A stretch of 64,000 nucleotides of DNA from positions 85,990 to 149,989 of the forward strand of contig JAQUIT010000007.1 in the NCBI GenBank assembly GCA_028681335.1. Reading direction: 5' to 3'. This document shows positions 18,391 through 27,589 of the stretch, one piece after another. The translations under genes and the position numbers were made by a program. This stretch comes from Desulfuromonadaceae bacterium. GTDB lineage: Bacteria; Desulfobacterota; Desulfuromonadia; Geobacterales; Pseudopelobacteraceae. Numbering within the stretch: the first letter of the stretch is position 1; every line of letters starts with the position of its first letter. The notes below the pieces were generated by a model that did not search any database, was not told the DNA's origin, and saw nothing but the letters and a program-made list of their open reading frames with translations.

Positions 18391-18620
18391 CAATTTTGAA
18401 TGTTGGATCATGCACCTAAACGGCAGTTAACCGCCGATAAAGACGGATACACGCCGATAAAACCAGGATCTACTTCAAAAAGACGAATCACCCTTAGGGT
18501 TAAACCAGCATTTTTTCAAGGTTTTTATTTCTCGGCGTTAATCGGCGGTAAAAGGCTTGGTTTGTGTTCAAATCCAAAATTCAAAATTTATTTAGGCCCA
18601 CTGGGGTTAAATTCAAAATC
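18391..18620. repeat. AT-rich inverted repeat around copy C of the dispersed element
   Basis: GGCAATTTTGAATGTTGGAT on the left and AAATCCAAAATTCAAAATTT on the right frame the TTAACCGCCGAT element at 18424-18553. The right arm runs into the start of the VanZ-like gene. TTTAGGCCCACTGGGG (18591) also occurs at 6271. Confidence 0.55.
18424..18553. repeat. Dispersed ~120-bp element, copy C
   Basis: The left end TTAACCGCCGAT (18427) is paired with ATCGGCGGTA (18541). The interior CACCCTTAGGGTTAAACCAG matches copies A and B. It is non-coding. Confidence 0.7.
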
Positions 18621-18953
18621 AGCCTCATCGGAGTGACGCTGCTGATTCTCTGGCTGGCGTTGATGCCGGCCGCTGCTGCACCATCCGGGTTGGGGTGGGA
18701 CAAGCTGAATCATGCCGGGGCGATTGCCGTGGTAACCGGGCTTGCCTACCTCGCCATGTGCCCGCGCAGGTGGGCTGTCGGCGCTGCTTTTCTCTACGGG
18801 ATCTTTCTCGGTGTTCTGATCGAACTGCTGCAAGCCACCCTGACAAGCGGCAGGACCGCTGAGTGGGGTGATATTGCCGCCGATCTGGTCGGGGCCGGAA
18901 CTGCCTGGATCGTGATCAAGATATATCAATACAGAATTGCTTCGAAACCATAA
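18564..18953 (+). CDS. VanZ-like membrane protein
   Basis: A 129-residue protein with three to four hydrophobic segments and the VanZ-family signature WDKLNHAGAIAVVTGLAYLA, then GIFLGVLIELLQ and AEWGDIAADLVGAGTAW. The function of small VanZ proteins is poorly known; they often sit in exopolysaccharide loci, as here at the end of the EPS group. The GTG start is uncertain because the first ~20 codons (FKSKIQNLF, KFKIS) come from an AT-rich repeat; a start closer to the first helix is possible. Confidence 0.78.
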   Translation: MFKSKIQNLFRPTGVKFKISLIGVTLLILWLALMPAAAAPSGLGWDKLNHAGAIAVVTGLAYLAMCPRRWAVGAAFLYGIFLGVLIELLQATLTSGRTAEWGDIAADLVGAGTAWIVIKIYQYRIASKP

Positions 18954-19030
18954 CAATTCCTCATTTCCCTCCTTGCCATCCCAACCGCAAAAAGGCATAA
19001 TGCCTCACATTTTACAAGCGGAGTTTAGCC

Positions 19031-20512
19031 ATGGCATTGCGCGTTTACAATACCCTCACCAGTGAAAAAGAGCTGTTTGTTCCGTTGATTCCCGGCAGAG
19101 TCGGGATGTATGTCTGCGGGGTGACGGTCTATGATTATTGTCACATCGGGCACGCCCGTGCCGGGATCGTGTTCGATATCATCTATCGCTACCTGAAGTA
19201 TGCCGGCTACGATGTCACCTATGTCCGCAACTATACCGATATCGATGACAAGATTATCAACCGCGCCAATCAGGAGGGGACCGATTACCGTACAATCGCC
19301 GATCGCTACATCGAGGCTTTTGATGAGGATATGGCGAGTCTCGGGTTGGCCAAGCCGACGGTGGAACCGAAGGCGACCGACCATATCGGCGGCATTATCA
19401 GCATCATCGAGGCTCTGATAGCCAAGGGGCATGCGTATGTCTCCGCTGGCGACGTGTATTACGCTGTTGAGACCTTTACCGGCTACCTGAAGCTCTCCGG
19501 GCGCAACCTGGAGGATATGCAGGCGGGAGCGCGTGTCGAAGTGGGTGATAAAAAACGCCATCCAATGGATTTTGCCCTCTGGAAGGGGTCAAAGCCGGGA
19601 GAACCGTGGTGGCACTCCCCTTGGGGTAATGGTCGTCCCGGCTGGCATATTGAGTGTTCGGCCATGAGCATGGAATTTTTGGGCAAAACCTTTGATATTC
19701 ATGGTGGCGGCAAAGACCTGGTGTTTCCCCATCACGAAAATGAAATTGCCCAGTCTGAGGGGGCCAACGGTTGCCAGTTCGTGCGCTACTGGTTGCATAA
19801 CGGGTTTGTCAATATCAACGCCGAAAAGATGAGCAAGTCGCTGGGGAACTTCTTTACAATCCGCGACGTGCTGAAGACGTACGATGCGGAAACGCTCCGT
19901 TTTTTCATCCTTTCCGCCCACTACCGTTCACCGCTGGATTTCTCCGACCAGAATCTGGACGAGGCCCGTTCAGGGCTGGAGAGAATCAACAGCTGTCTGG
20001 CGGCTCTGGACGAAATAGTGGCAGAACAATCCGCGCCGAGGGCACCTGCTCCTGCCGGTGCCCTGGCCGAGGTCGGTTTGGAACTGCAGGAAAAGGCCGA
20101 CCAGTTTCTGCCACGCTTCACCGAGGCGATGGACGATGACTTCAATTCGGCGCTGGCGCTGGGTGTGCTGTTTGAAACGGTGCGTTGCACCAACCGTTTT
20201 ATCGCCGAGACGAAGGAGATGACTCAGGCCTCGCTGGCACTGATCTCGCGTATTCGTGGACTGTTTGCCGAGGCGGGGGGCGTGCTGGGGTTGTTCTCGA
20301 CGGCGCCGGCAGTATGGCTGGAGGGGCTCAAGGCCGCCAAAGCCGGCGGGATAAGCATGGCGCCGGACGAAATCGAACGACTGATTGTCGAGCGGGCAGA
20401 GGCGCGTGCCGCAAAGAATTTCAAGCGCGGTGACGAGATCCGCGACCTGTTGCTGGAAAACGGCATACAACTGCTTGATTCGGCGCAGGGGACAACCTGG
20501 AATGTGAAGTAA
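19031..20512 (+). CDS. cysS: Cysteinyl-tRNA synthetase
   Basis: The 493-residue enzyme charges tRNA-Cys. It shows the zinc ligand Cys29 ([10 protein letters not shown]), the class I HIGH motif (38-41), the zinc block WHIECSAMS and [11 protein letters not shown], and KMSKS in [11 protein letters not shown]. The C-terminal helical domain is normal in length. A GGAG site lies 8 bp before the ATG. It follows the EPS group on the same strand and may read from its own promoter. Confidence 0.97.
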   Translation: MALRVYNTLTSEKELFVPLIPGRVGMYVCGVTVYDYCHIGHARAGIVFDIIYRYLKYAGYDVTYVRNYTDIDDKIINRANQEGTDYRTIADRYIEAFDEDMASLGLAKPTVEPKATDHIGGIISIIEALIAKGHAYVSAGDVYYAVETFTGYLKLSGRNLEDMQAGARVEVGDKKRHPMDFALWKGSKPGEPWWHSPWGNGRPGWHIECSAMSMEFLGKTFDIHGGGKDLVFPHHENEIAQSEGANGCQFVRYWLHNGFVNINAEKMSKSLGNFFTIRDVLKTYDAETLRFFILSAHYRSPLDFSDQNLDEARSGLERINSCLAALDEIVAEQSAPRAPAPAGALAEVGLELQEKADQFLPRFTEAMDDDFNSALALGVLFETVRCTNRFIAETKEMTQASLALISRIRGLFAEAGGVLGLFSTAPAVWLEGLKAAKAGGISMAPDEIERLIVERAEARAAKNFKRGDEIRDLLLENGIQLLDSAQGTTWNVK

Positions 20513-20659
20513 TTCAGTCCGGAGCCGATATTCGGGTTGCATACTCGATTTTGGCTGCTATGATTTTATTCTACCCTGTAAACTCAGGATACGTACGTTA
20601 ATGAAGTTGCCCCCGCAGGGAGAAGTCCTGGCGTACTAATTCATTATAAGAGGTTCTGT

Positions 20660-22285
20660 GTGGAGCGGGAGTGTTGCTGGGACAGAGAGGTTATTGAGCT
20701 GGCAGATTGCCCGGAAATTGGTGCGGGTGAAGAGGATCTGCTTGTTTCAAAACGACAGCGGAACCTGGATAAATGCAGCGACTGCCACCGTTTTTTAACC
20801 GATCTGGCCAGGCTGAGTGATGAGAACAACCCGTTGGCGCCGATACTGACGGATCTTCTTGCCGAATTTCGCCACCAGAAAACGCAGATTCAGTCTCTGG
20901 TAAGTTTCCTCGATAATAAAACCCTTGAAATCCGCTTCCTGCACGAACTCGGTTATGTCCTCCAAAGCTCGGTCGATCTGGACGAGGTGCTGTCAGTCGC
21001 ATTGACCGCGATTACCGCCGGCAAGGGTTTCGGTATGAACCGCGCCTTCCTGCTGTTGTGTGATCGCGAGGACGGGCTGCTGAAAGGGTATCTTGGCCTC
21101 GGTCCACGGAACCTTGAAGAGGCCAGCCGTGTCTGGAATGAGATCATCCAGAGCGATATGGATCTGCAGACCCTGGCGCAGAACTTCAGGCTGAACAAAC
21201 TCTCCTCCGAACGCGCAAAGTTTCACGATGTCCTGGAACAGCTGACGGTTCCACTCTCCAACAAAGATCATATTCTTGTCAAAACGCTGGATGGCAAACG
21301 GCCGGTCCTGGTCGAGGGGGCTTTCCAGCATCCGGATGTGCCGCCGGAACTGGCACGTCTGCTGGGCGTGGATGCTTTCCTGGCGATGCCGCTCATTTCG
21401 CGCAACCGCCGTGTGGGCATGATCATCGCCGATAACTGCATCACGCATCGAACTATCACCGAAGAAGATATGCATTCGCTGGAAACCTTCAGTTTCCCTG
21501 TCGCTTTTGCAATCGAGAGAGCATCGCTGTACGACAAGCTTCATGTTGAGCTGGAGCGAGTCACCGAGGCCGGTAAAAAACTGAAGGAACAGCAGGAGCT
21601 GATTGTGAGGATGGAGAATATGGCGCTGGTCGGGCGTATCACCTCCAGTATTGCCCACTCGGTCCGCAACCCGCTGATGATCATCGGCGGGTTCGCCCGT
21701 TCCATGCTCAAAAACAGTCCCGCAACCGATTCCAGGCGTACCTTTATTGAATCAATTGTTGCCGAAACCCGCCAGCTGGAAGGAGTCCTGGATGAAATTC
21801 TCAATTATTCCGACTCATTGTATCCGACCCGGGACTTCTGGGATGTGAACCAGCTGGTTGAGACCGCTCTGCATGATACCGCGGATGTTTTAACGGCACA
21901 TGGTTACGCGACGTTCTATTCTCCCGGCATTGACCTGCCGCACGTATATATTGACTTTAAACAGCTTTCCAACTGTGTCCGGACGGTGCTGCACAATGAT
22001 ATTACCGGCATTGGCGCTGACCGCTCTATTTCGATCAACTCGCAGTGTGGTGACGATTGTGTGATACTCACGATTGAAGACCGCAGCCGGCACATCTCCC
22101 AGGCGGAGCTTGACCATTTGCTGGTTCCGTTTTCGGAAACCCGTGAGCTTGGTGCCGGACTGGGGCTCGCGCTTTGTAAAACCATGCTTGAAAAACAGGG
22201 GATTCCGTTTGTGGCAGAGGCGGAAGCTTTTGATGGAATCCGCTATACCATTACACTTCCCACCCGGAAGGAGGAGCAGACATGA
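20660..22285 (+). CDS. GAF-domain sensor histidine kinase
   Basis: A 541-residue soluble kinase with no membrane helices. Residues 1-90 hold a Cys-rich piece (CSDCHRF) and a coiled coil; 93-290 a GAF-like sensor domain; then a dimerisation domain with phospho-acceptor His333 (SSIAHSVRNPLM) and an ATPase domain with GAGLGLALCKTM. The G1 box, normally Asp-x-Gly-x-Gly, reads EDRSRHIS and lacks both glycines, so ATP binding may be unusual. Start is GTG with AGAGG upstream. It overlaps the response regulator gene by 4 bp, its likely partner. The CSDCH is cytoplasmic, so not a heme site. Confidence 0.88.
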   Translation: MERECCWDREVIELADCPEIGAGEEDLLVSKRQRNLDKCSDCHRFLTDLARLSDENNPLAPILTDLLAEFRHQKTQIQSLVSFLDNKTLEIRFLHELGYVLQSSVDLDEVLSVALTAITAGKGFGMNRAFLLLCDREDGLLKGYLGLGPRNLEEASRVWNEIIQSDMDLQTLAQNFRLNKLSSERAKFHDVLEQLTVPLSNKDHILVKTLDGKRPVLVEGAFQHPDVPPELARLLGVDAFLAMPLISRNRRVGMIIADNCITHRTITEEDMHSLETFSFPVAFAIERASLYDKLHVELERVTEAGKKLKEQQELIVRMENMALVGRITSSIAHSVRNPLMIIGGFARSMLKNSPATDSRRTFIESIVAETRQLEGVLDEILNYSDSLYPTRDFWDVNQLVETALHDTADVLTAHGYATFYSPGIDLPHVYIDFKQLSNCVRTVLHNDITGIGADRSISINSQCGDDCVILTIEDRSRHISQAELDHLLVPFSETRELGAGLGLALCKTMLEKQGIPFVAEAEAFDGIRYTITLPTRKEEQT

Positions 22286-22662
22286 GCAGACTTTTGGTAG
22301 TAGATGATGAGGCCAATATCCGGTTACTGTACTCCGAAGAGTTGAAGGACGAGGGGTACGATGTCGTGACAGCGGCAAGCAGCGCGGAGGCGATTGAAAA
22401 GCTGCAGTTGGGAGCTTTTGATCTTGCCGTGCTGGATATAAAGCTGAAGAACGAAAGCGGTATTGAGCTGTTGCAGAAACTCGTCAAGGAGCGCCACGAC
22501 ATGCCGGTAATCCTCTGTTCGGCATTTTCATGCTACAAGGACGATTTTTCGGCATGGCTGGCGGACGGCTACGTGGTCAAGTCGGGCGACCTGACGGAGC
22601 TGAAACAGGAAATTGCCAGGGTGCTGGCCAAGAAGGCGCAGAAGCTTAAGGCAGACGTCTAG
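22282..22662 (+). CDS. Response regulator receiver protein paired with the GAF kinase
   Basis: A 126-residue receiver domain: Asp8-Asp9, phosphoacceptor Asp52 (VLDIKLKNESG), Ser in ILCSAFS and Lys in YVVKSGD. There is no output domain. The ATGA overlap with the kinase gene indicates coupled translation and a dedicated pair. The Lys/Ala-rich tail is short. How the signal continues is not visible; a sugar-metabolism gene follows after a hairpin. Confidence 0.9.
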   Translation: MSRLLVVDDEANIRLLYSEELKDEGYDVVTAASSAEAIEKLQLGAFDLAVLDIKLKNESGIELLQKLVKERHDMPVILCSAFSCYKDDFSAWLADGYVVKSGDLTELKQEIARVLAKKAQKLKADV

Positions 22663-22670
22663 TCTCACTC

Positions 22671-22694
22671 AGTCCCCCTTGCAGAAGGGGGACT
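22671..22694. terminator. Perfect 10-bp hairpin between the two-component pair and the next gene
   Basis: AGTCCCCCTT-GCAG-AAGGGGGACT forms a stable stem. It lacks a long T-run, so it may be a weak terminator or a dispersed palindrome. Confidence 0.5.
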
Positions 22695-22725
22695 TGCTAT
22701 TTAATTCAATCTTTGAGGAGTTACC

Positions 22726-25230
22726 ATGAAAGCAGTTATTATGGCGGGGGGCTTCGGCACCCGCATCCAGCCACTTACCGGCAGCATGCCAAAACCGATG
22801 ATACCGCTCTTCAACCGTCCGATCATGCTTCATATCGTGGAGCTGCTTAAGAAACACGACATTACCGAACTCGTGATGCTGCTCTATCACCAGCCTTTCT
22901 ATATCAAGAACTTTTTCCGTGATGGTTCAGATTTCGGCGTCAAGATCACGTACGTCACCCCGATTGCCGATATGGGGACGGCGGGGGCGGTCAAAGCTGC
23001 CGAGAAATATCTGGATGAGCGTTTCATGGTGATCAGTGGTGACCTTCTTACCGATTTCAATCTGCAGAAGATCATTGACTTTCACACCGACCACAAGGCG
23101 AAGGCCACCATTACGCTGACATCGGTGAAGGACCCGCTCCAGTTCGGTGTCGTGATCACCGACAAGGAGAAGCGTATTACCCAGTTCCTGGAAAAGCCGG
23201 GCTGGGGCGAGGTGATCTCCGACACGATCAACACCGGCATCTACGTGCTGGAGCCGGAGATTCTGAAATACATCCCGGAGGGGGAGAATTTCGATTTTTC
23301 GCAGGATCTGTTCCCGCTGATGCTGAAAAAGAAGGAGGCGCTCTACGGGGTCACCGCCAAGGGGTATTGGCGCGACATCGGCAACACCGATTCGTACCGC
23401 GAGGCGTACCACGATATTTTCAAGGGGAAAGTTAACCTGAAGATTGACGAACCGAAGCAGGACTTTGTCGGCAAGGATCTGCGCATCGGTGCCGACGTCA
23501 AGCTGGAGTATGCCGCGGGTCTTGAGGGTACGGTCGTCATCGGCGACAACAGCCAGGTTCTGGGGGACGTGCGCATCAAGGATTCGGTGATCGGCCGCAA
23601 CTGCACCGTGGAAGCGGGGGTCAGGCTCAACCGCTGCATTATCTGGGACAACTCTTATGTCAAGAAGGGCGCCAAGATAACCGACAGCGTCATCTGCTCC
23701 AACGTCCGTATCGGCCAGGGGGCGACCCTTGAAGAGGGGGTCATTGTGGCCGATGAGACCTCGGTTGGTGACGAGGCGGTCATCAAGGCCGACGTGAAGA
23801 TCTGGCCGAAGAAGACCATAGAGGCAGGTGCAACGGTTACCTCCAACATGATCTGGGGGGAAAAGTGGAAAAAGGCGCTGTTTGAGGGGGCGATCATCAA
23901 GGGGCTCTCCAATGTGGAGCTCACTCCGGAATTCTGTGCCAAGCTCGGCTGTGCGTACGGCACGTCCCTCCCCAAGGGGAGCTTCGTGCTCGGAGGTCGT
24001 GATTCCAATCCGTCATCACGCATGCTGAAGCGTTGCTTTATGGGTGGGCTGCTGTCGGCCGGCATCAATGTCCGCGACATGAAAATGATATCGCTGCCGC
24101 TTGTCCGCTACAAGTTGAAGACGTTTGGCGAAGTCGGGGGGGTTCATTTCCGCCAGGCACAGGATGATCCGGCTCTGCTGGAGATAGTTTTTCTTGATGG
24201 TGACGGCCTGGATTTCTCCAGCAACATGGGGAAGAATGTGGAGCGCATCTTTTTCAAGGAGAATTTCCGCCGGGCGCACCATACGGAACCGGGGGTTATC
24301 ACCGATATCAACAGCGTCGGAGATTTTTACCGCGAAGGGTTCCTGCGGGTACTGGATCGCGAATTGCTGAAAAAATCCGCGTTTACCGTGGTGGTGGATT
24401 TCAATTTTTCTCCTGCCAGCCAGATGCTGCCGCAGCTTCTGAACGGGCTCGGGTTTTCGGTGATCGCGCTCAATGCCTATGTGGACGAAGGTCGCGGAGT
24501 CCAGATAAAAGAAAAAGAGCAGGCGCTGACCCAGCTTTCGGCAATTGTCTCTTCGCTCGGGGCCCAGGGGGGCTTCTGGCTTGACCCTTCCGCCGAGTCA
24601 ATCACGCTGGTTGATGAGAACGGGCGCATCTGTTCCGGTATCGAACTGCTCTCCCTGACAGTGGCGCTGCTGCTGAAGACAGGCCAGAATGGTGGTATTG
24701 CCGTGCCGGTGCAGGCCCCGTCAACCATAGAGCAGATGGCCGCTTTGAAGGGGTGCCAGGTGGTCCGGACCAAGAGCTCGGACCGCGCCATGCTGGAGGC
24801 AGCCTCCTCTTCGGAAATCATGATGACCGGTACCACTGACGGTCGTTTTGCCTTCCCCCGTTTCCAGTCGGCATTTGACGGCATGTTTGCCATAGCAAAA
24901 CTGATGGAGCTGAGCGCTGCCGCTGGAGTGACGCTGTCACAGGCGCTTACGGAGGTGCCGCCAACCGCCTTTCTGCAAACCAGTCTTCCCTGCCCCTGGG
25001 AGATGAAGGGGGGGATCATGCGCAAGATGAGCGAGGACAGCCTCGAAAAGGAGGCCTCCTTCATCGACGGCATCAAGGTGCATTTTGGAGCGGAGTGGGT
25101 GCTGGTGCTGCCTGATCAGTATCTTCCGGTTGTCCATATAGTTGCCGAGGCGAGGGATCATAAGTCGGCCCAGAGGCTGCTCGGCGAATTCGAAAAGAAG
25201 ATCGTGGCGTGGAAGAAGGAGATGGCGTAG
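22726..25230 (+). CDS. Mannose-1-phosphate guanylyltransferase-like protein with degenerate phosphomannomutase domain
   Basis: An 834-residue fusion. Residues 1-235 are a nucleotidyltransferase (MKAVIMAGGFGTRIQPLTG, MPKPMIPLFNRP, GTAGAVKAAEKYL); about 255-375 are left-handed beta-helix hexapeptide repeats (VVIGDNSQVLGDVRIKDSVI); about 385-830 are a phosphohexomutase fold (GDGLDF, the metal loop in altered form). The phosphoserine loop TASHNP expected in active mutases is replaced by GGVHFRQAQDDP, so mutase activity is doubtful. It probably makes an NDP-sugar or has a regulatory role. GAGGAG precedes the ATG. It is followed at once by the GH57 gene. Confidence 0.85.
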   Translation: MKAVIMAGGFGTRIQPLTGSMPKPMIPLFNRPIMLHIVELLKKHDITELVMLLYHQPFYIKNFFRDGSDFGVKITYVTPIADMGTAGAVKAAEKYLDERFMVISGDLLTDFNLQKIIDFHTDHKAKATITLTSVKDPLQFGVVITDKEKRITQFLEKPGWGEVISDTINTGIYVLEPEILKYIPEGENFDFSQDLFPLMLKKKEALYGVTAKGYWRDIGNTDSYREAYHDIFKGKVNLKIDEPKQDFVGKDLRIGADVKLEYAAGLEGTVVIGDNSQVLGDVRIKDSVIGRNCTVEAGVRLNRCIIWDNSYVKKGAKITDSVICSNVRIGQGATLEEGVIVADETSVGDEAVIKADVKIWPKKTIEAGATVTSNMIWGEKWKKALFEGAIIKGLSNVELTPEFCAKLGCAYGTSLPKGSFVLGGRDSNPSSRMLKRCFMGGLLSAGINVRDMKMISLPLVRYKLKTFGEVGGVHFRQAQDDPALLEIVFLDGDGLDFSSNMGKNVERIFFKENFRRAHHTEPGVITDINSVGDFYREGFLRVLDRELLKKSAFTVVVDFNFSPASQMLPQLLNGLGFSVIALNAYVDEGRGVQIKEKEQALTQLSAIVSSLGAQGGFWLDPSAESITLVDENGRICSGIELLSLTVALLLKTGQNGGIAVPVQAPSTIEQMAALKGCQVVRTKSSDRAMLEAASSSEIMMTGTTDGRFAFPRFQSAFDGMFAIAKLMELSAAAGVTLSQALTEVPPTAFLQTSLPCPWEMKGGIMRKMSEDSLEKEASFIDGIKVHFGAEWVLVLPDQYLPVVHIVAEARDHKSAQRLLGEFEKKIVAWKKEMA

Positions 25231-25236
25231 CCGATT

Positions 25237-27432
25237 ATGCCACATACTCAGCCGCTCGATGTGGTCATCGTATGGCACATGCACCAGCCGTACTATAAAG
25301 ACCCGCTCAAAAATGAATATGCTCTCCCCTGGACGTACCTGCACGGCATCAAGGATTATTTTGACATGCCGGCAATAGTTGAGGATACGCCGGGCGCCAA
25401 GGCGGTGTTTAATCTGGTGCCGTCGCTGATAGAGCAGCTGTTGGAGTATGCTTCAGGGGATGCGGTCGATCCGTTTCTTGCAAAGGGGAAAGCTGATCCA
25501 TCAGGGATGAGTCCGGATGACCGGGTTTTTCTGCTGGAAAATTTTTTCTCGGCCAACCGCGAAAATATGATTGAGCCCTCCCGTCGCTACCTTGAGCTGC
25601 TCTATATGGCGGGTGAAGGGAAGCCGGGCCTTGCCGCCGAGCGGGTCAGGCATTTCAGCGATCAGGACCTGCTGGACCTGCAAGTGCTGTTCTTTCTGGC
25701 CTGGACAGGTGAGGCGGCCCGGCGCCGCTATCCGGCTTTTGCAGCTCTGGCGGCCAAGGGTGAAAATTATTCTGCTGCCGATAAGGAGCTGCTCTTCGCT
25801 ACTCAGCTGGAAGTACTGCAGGCGATAATACCGTTGTACAAGCGCCTCCACATTGAGGGGAGGATCGAGCTGTCAGTGACTCCGTACTATCACCCGATCC
25901 TGCCGCTGCTCTGCGATATGCGCATAGCTCATACGGCGATGCCGCGCGCGACCTTGCCGACAGCCCACTTTCGCCACTCCGAGGATGCCAGAGCCCAGAT
26001 TCGGCGTGGCATAAGCTATTTCCGCGACATATTCGGCTTCCAGCCTGCCGGAATGTGGCCTTCGGAGGGTTCCGTCAGCAACGAGGCGTTGACGATTATC
26101 GCCGGAAGCGGTATCAGTTGGATCGCCACTGACGAGGAAATTCTGGCAAAGAGTATTGACGGCGGTCTTGGGATAGGCAAAGAGCGCCTGTACCGGCCAT
26201 GGCGTTACAGCAGCAGCCAGGGGGAGATCGGTGCATTCTTCCGCGATCATGAACTCTCCGACCTGATCGGCTTTACCTACTCGCAGTGGGAGGCGGGGCG
26301 GGCCGTGGACGATCTGTGTGCACGTCTGAACGCCATAAAATCACGTCTTGGCGGATCCGGCCGGGTTGTTTCGATCATTCTTGATGGTGAAAACGCCTGG
26401 GAATATTATCCGGATAACGCCTATGCTTTTCTGCAGGGGATGTACAAGGGTATTGCCGCCGCTGCAACACTCCGGCTGGCTACCTGCAGCGAAGTTCTGA
26501 GGGAGACCAGTTTTGACGGCCGGCTGAATAACATTTTTCCCGGTTCATGGATTAACGGCAGCTACGGCATCTGGATAGGTCATCCTGAAGAAAACCTGGC
26601 CTGGGACCTGCTTGCTCAGGCACGTGAGGCTGCGGTTTCCGGTAATCCGCTTGTCGCCGCCGCCCTTCTGAGCGGGGAGCCCTCTGCAGACGCCACGGTA
26701 GAGGCTCTATGCCGTTCCCTGTATGCCGCTGAAGGTAGCGACTGGTTCTGGTGGTACGGGGATGACCATTTTTCGCCGCATAGTGACCGTTTTGACCGGC
26801 TCTTTCGCCAGCATCTGATGAATATCTACCGTCTTTTGGGGCAGGATTACCCGCGCGGGCTGCTGGAACCGATCAAAACGAAGAGTCCGGCCGGCTTGAT
26901 CCGTGAACCGGCTGCCTTTATCGACCCCGAGATTAACGGCAGGATCAGTGATTACTTTGAATGGCTGGCGGCAGGACTGTATGATTTGACCCGTCAGGGT
27001 TCTGCGATGCATTCATCGGACCGGATGCTGCAGAGTTTCTACTACGGTTATAACGAGAAGGCGCTCTTCTTTAGAATTGACGGCATTCAGGATCTGCATC
27101 TGCTGCTGCATGAGAATGATGTCCTGAACCTGCACCTTATTTACGACCGTGAATTCCGTTTGCCCCTCAAGATCCGTTCTGACGAAGGGCTTCTCCAGGT
27201 TAAGGAAAACGGTATCTGGGCCCCCACCAACAGCTACTGCAACTGGAAAATTTTCCGTACCTGCGAGGTCTGCATCCCGCTGGAGGTCTTGCATCTGCCG
27301 CCAAAGTGCAAGCTCTTCGCTTCGTTATCGCTGGTGCGCGACAACGAGGAGATCGGCCGCTGGCCGAGCGATGCACCGCTGATGCTGTATTATGCGGGAG
27401 CGGATATCGAACTGGACAACTGGCTTATTTAA
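25237..27432 (+). CDS. Glycoside hydrolase family 57 protein
   Basis: The 731-residue cytoplasmic protein shows the GH57 motifs in order: WHMHQPYY (near 12), GMWPSEGS (the nucleophile Glu region, about 268) and IILDGENAWEYY (acid/base Asp region, about 385). GH57 enzymes hydrolyse or rearrange alpha-glucans. It starts 6 bp after the nucleotidyltransferase/mutase gene and precedes a GalT-like gene, so a glycogen or alpha-glucan storage role is likely. Specificity (amylase, amylopullulanase or transferase) cannot be told from sequence. Confidence 0.9.
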   Translation: MPHTQPLDVVIVWHMHQPYYKDPLKNEYALPWTYLHGIKDYFDMPAIVEDTPGAKAVFNLVPSLIEQLLEYASGDAVDPFLAKGKADPSGMSPDDRVFLLENFFSANRENMIEPSRRYLELLYMAGEGKPGLAAERVRHFSDQDLLDLQVLFFLAWTGEAARRRYPAFAALAAKGENYSAADKELLFATQLEVLQAIIPLYKRLHIEGRIELSVTPYYHPILPLLCDMRIAHTAMPRATLPTAHFRHSEDARAQIRRGISYFRDIFGFQPAGMWPSEGSVSNEALTIIAGSGISWIATDEEILAKSIDGGLGIGKERLYRPWRYSSSQGEIGAFFRDHELSDLIGFTYSQWEAGRAVDDLCARLNAIKSRLGGSGRVVSIILDGENAWEYYPDNAYAFLQGMYKGIAAAATLRLATCSEVLRETSFDGRLNNIFPGSWINGSYGIWIGHPEENLAWDLLAQAREAAVSGNPLVAAALLSGEPSADATVEALCRSLYAAEGSDWFWWYGDDHFSPHSDRFDRLFRQHLMNIYRLLGQDYPRGLLEPIKTKSPAGLIREPAAFIDPEINGRISDYFEWLAAGLYDLTRQGSAMHSSDRMLQSFYYGYNEKALFFRIDGIQDLHLLLHENDVLNLHLIYDREFRLPLKIRSDEGLLQVKENGIWAPTNSYCNWKIFRTCEVCIPLEVLHLPPKCKLFASLSLVRDNEEIGRWPSDAPLMLYYAGADIELDNWLI

Positions 27433-27473
27433 TTCGACTCCACCAAACGTCCCTCTGCTGCGTTACGCTCACT

Positions 27474-27522
27474 ATTGCGGGATGCGACGTACCATGGGGT
27501 GCGCCTCGCCCCGCCATATCGC
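27474..27522. repeat. Long imperfect hairpin in the GH57-galT gap
   Basis: TTGCGGGATGCGACGTACC is mirrored imperfectly by GGTGCGCCTCGC...CGCAA. It resembles a dispersed intergenic palindrome, but no second copy is seen in this window. Confidence 0.35.
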
Positions 27523-27589
27523 AAGCCTTGCATCTGGAACCCGTGGCGAAGCCGGCAGGTAAATTCAAAGACTTGATTCAGGAGAAAGC

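Noticed and set aside
20770-20790. CSDCH as a heme c site in the GAF kinase
   Set aside because: The protein has no signal peptide or export sequence; heme c attachment occurs outside the cytoplasm. Metal binding is more likely.
27430-27447. tRNA 3' end (TTCGACTCCACCA)
   Set aside because: No acceptor, D or anticodon arm upstream; those bases overlap the end of the GH57 gene.
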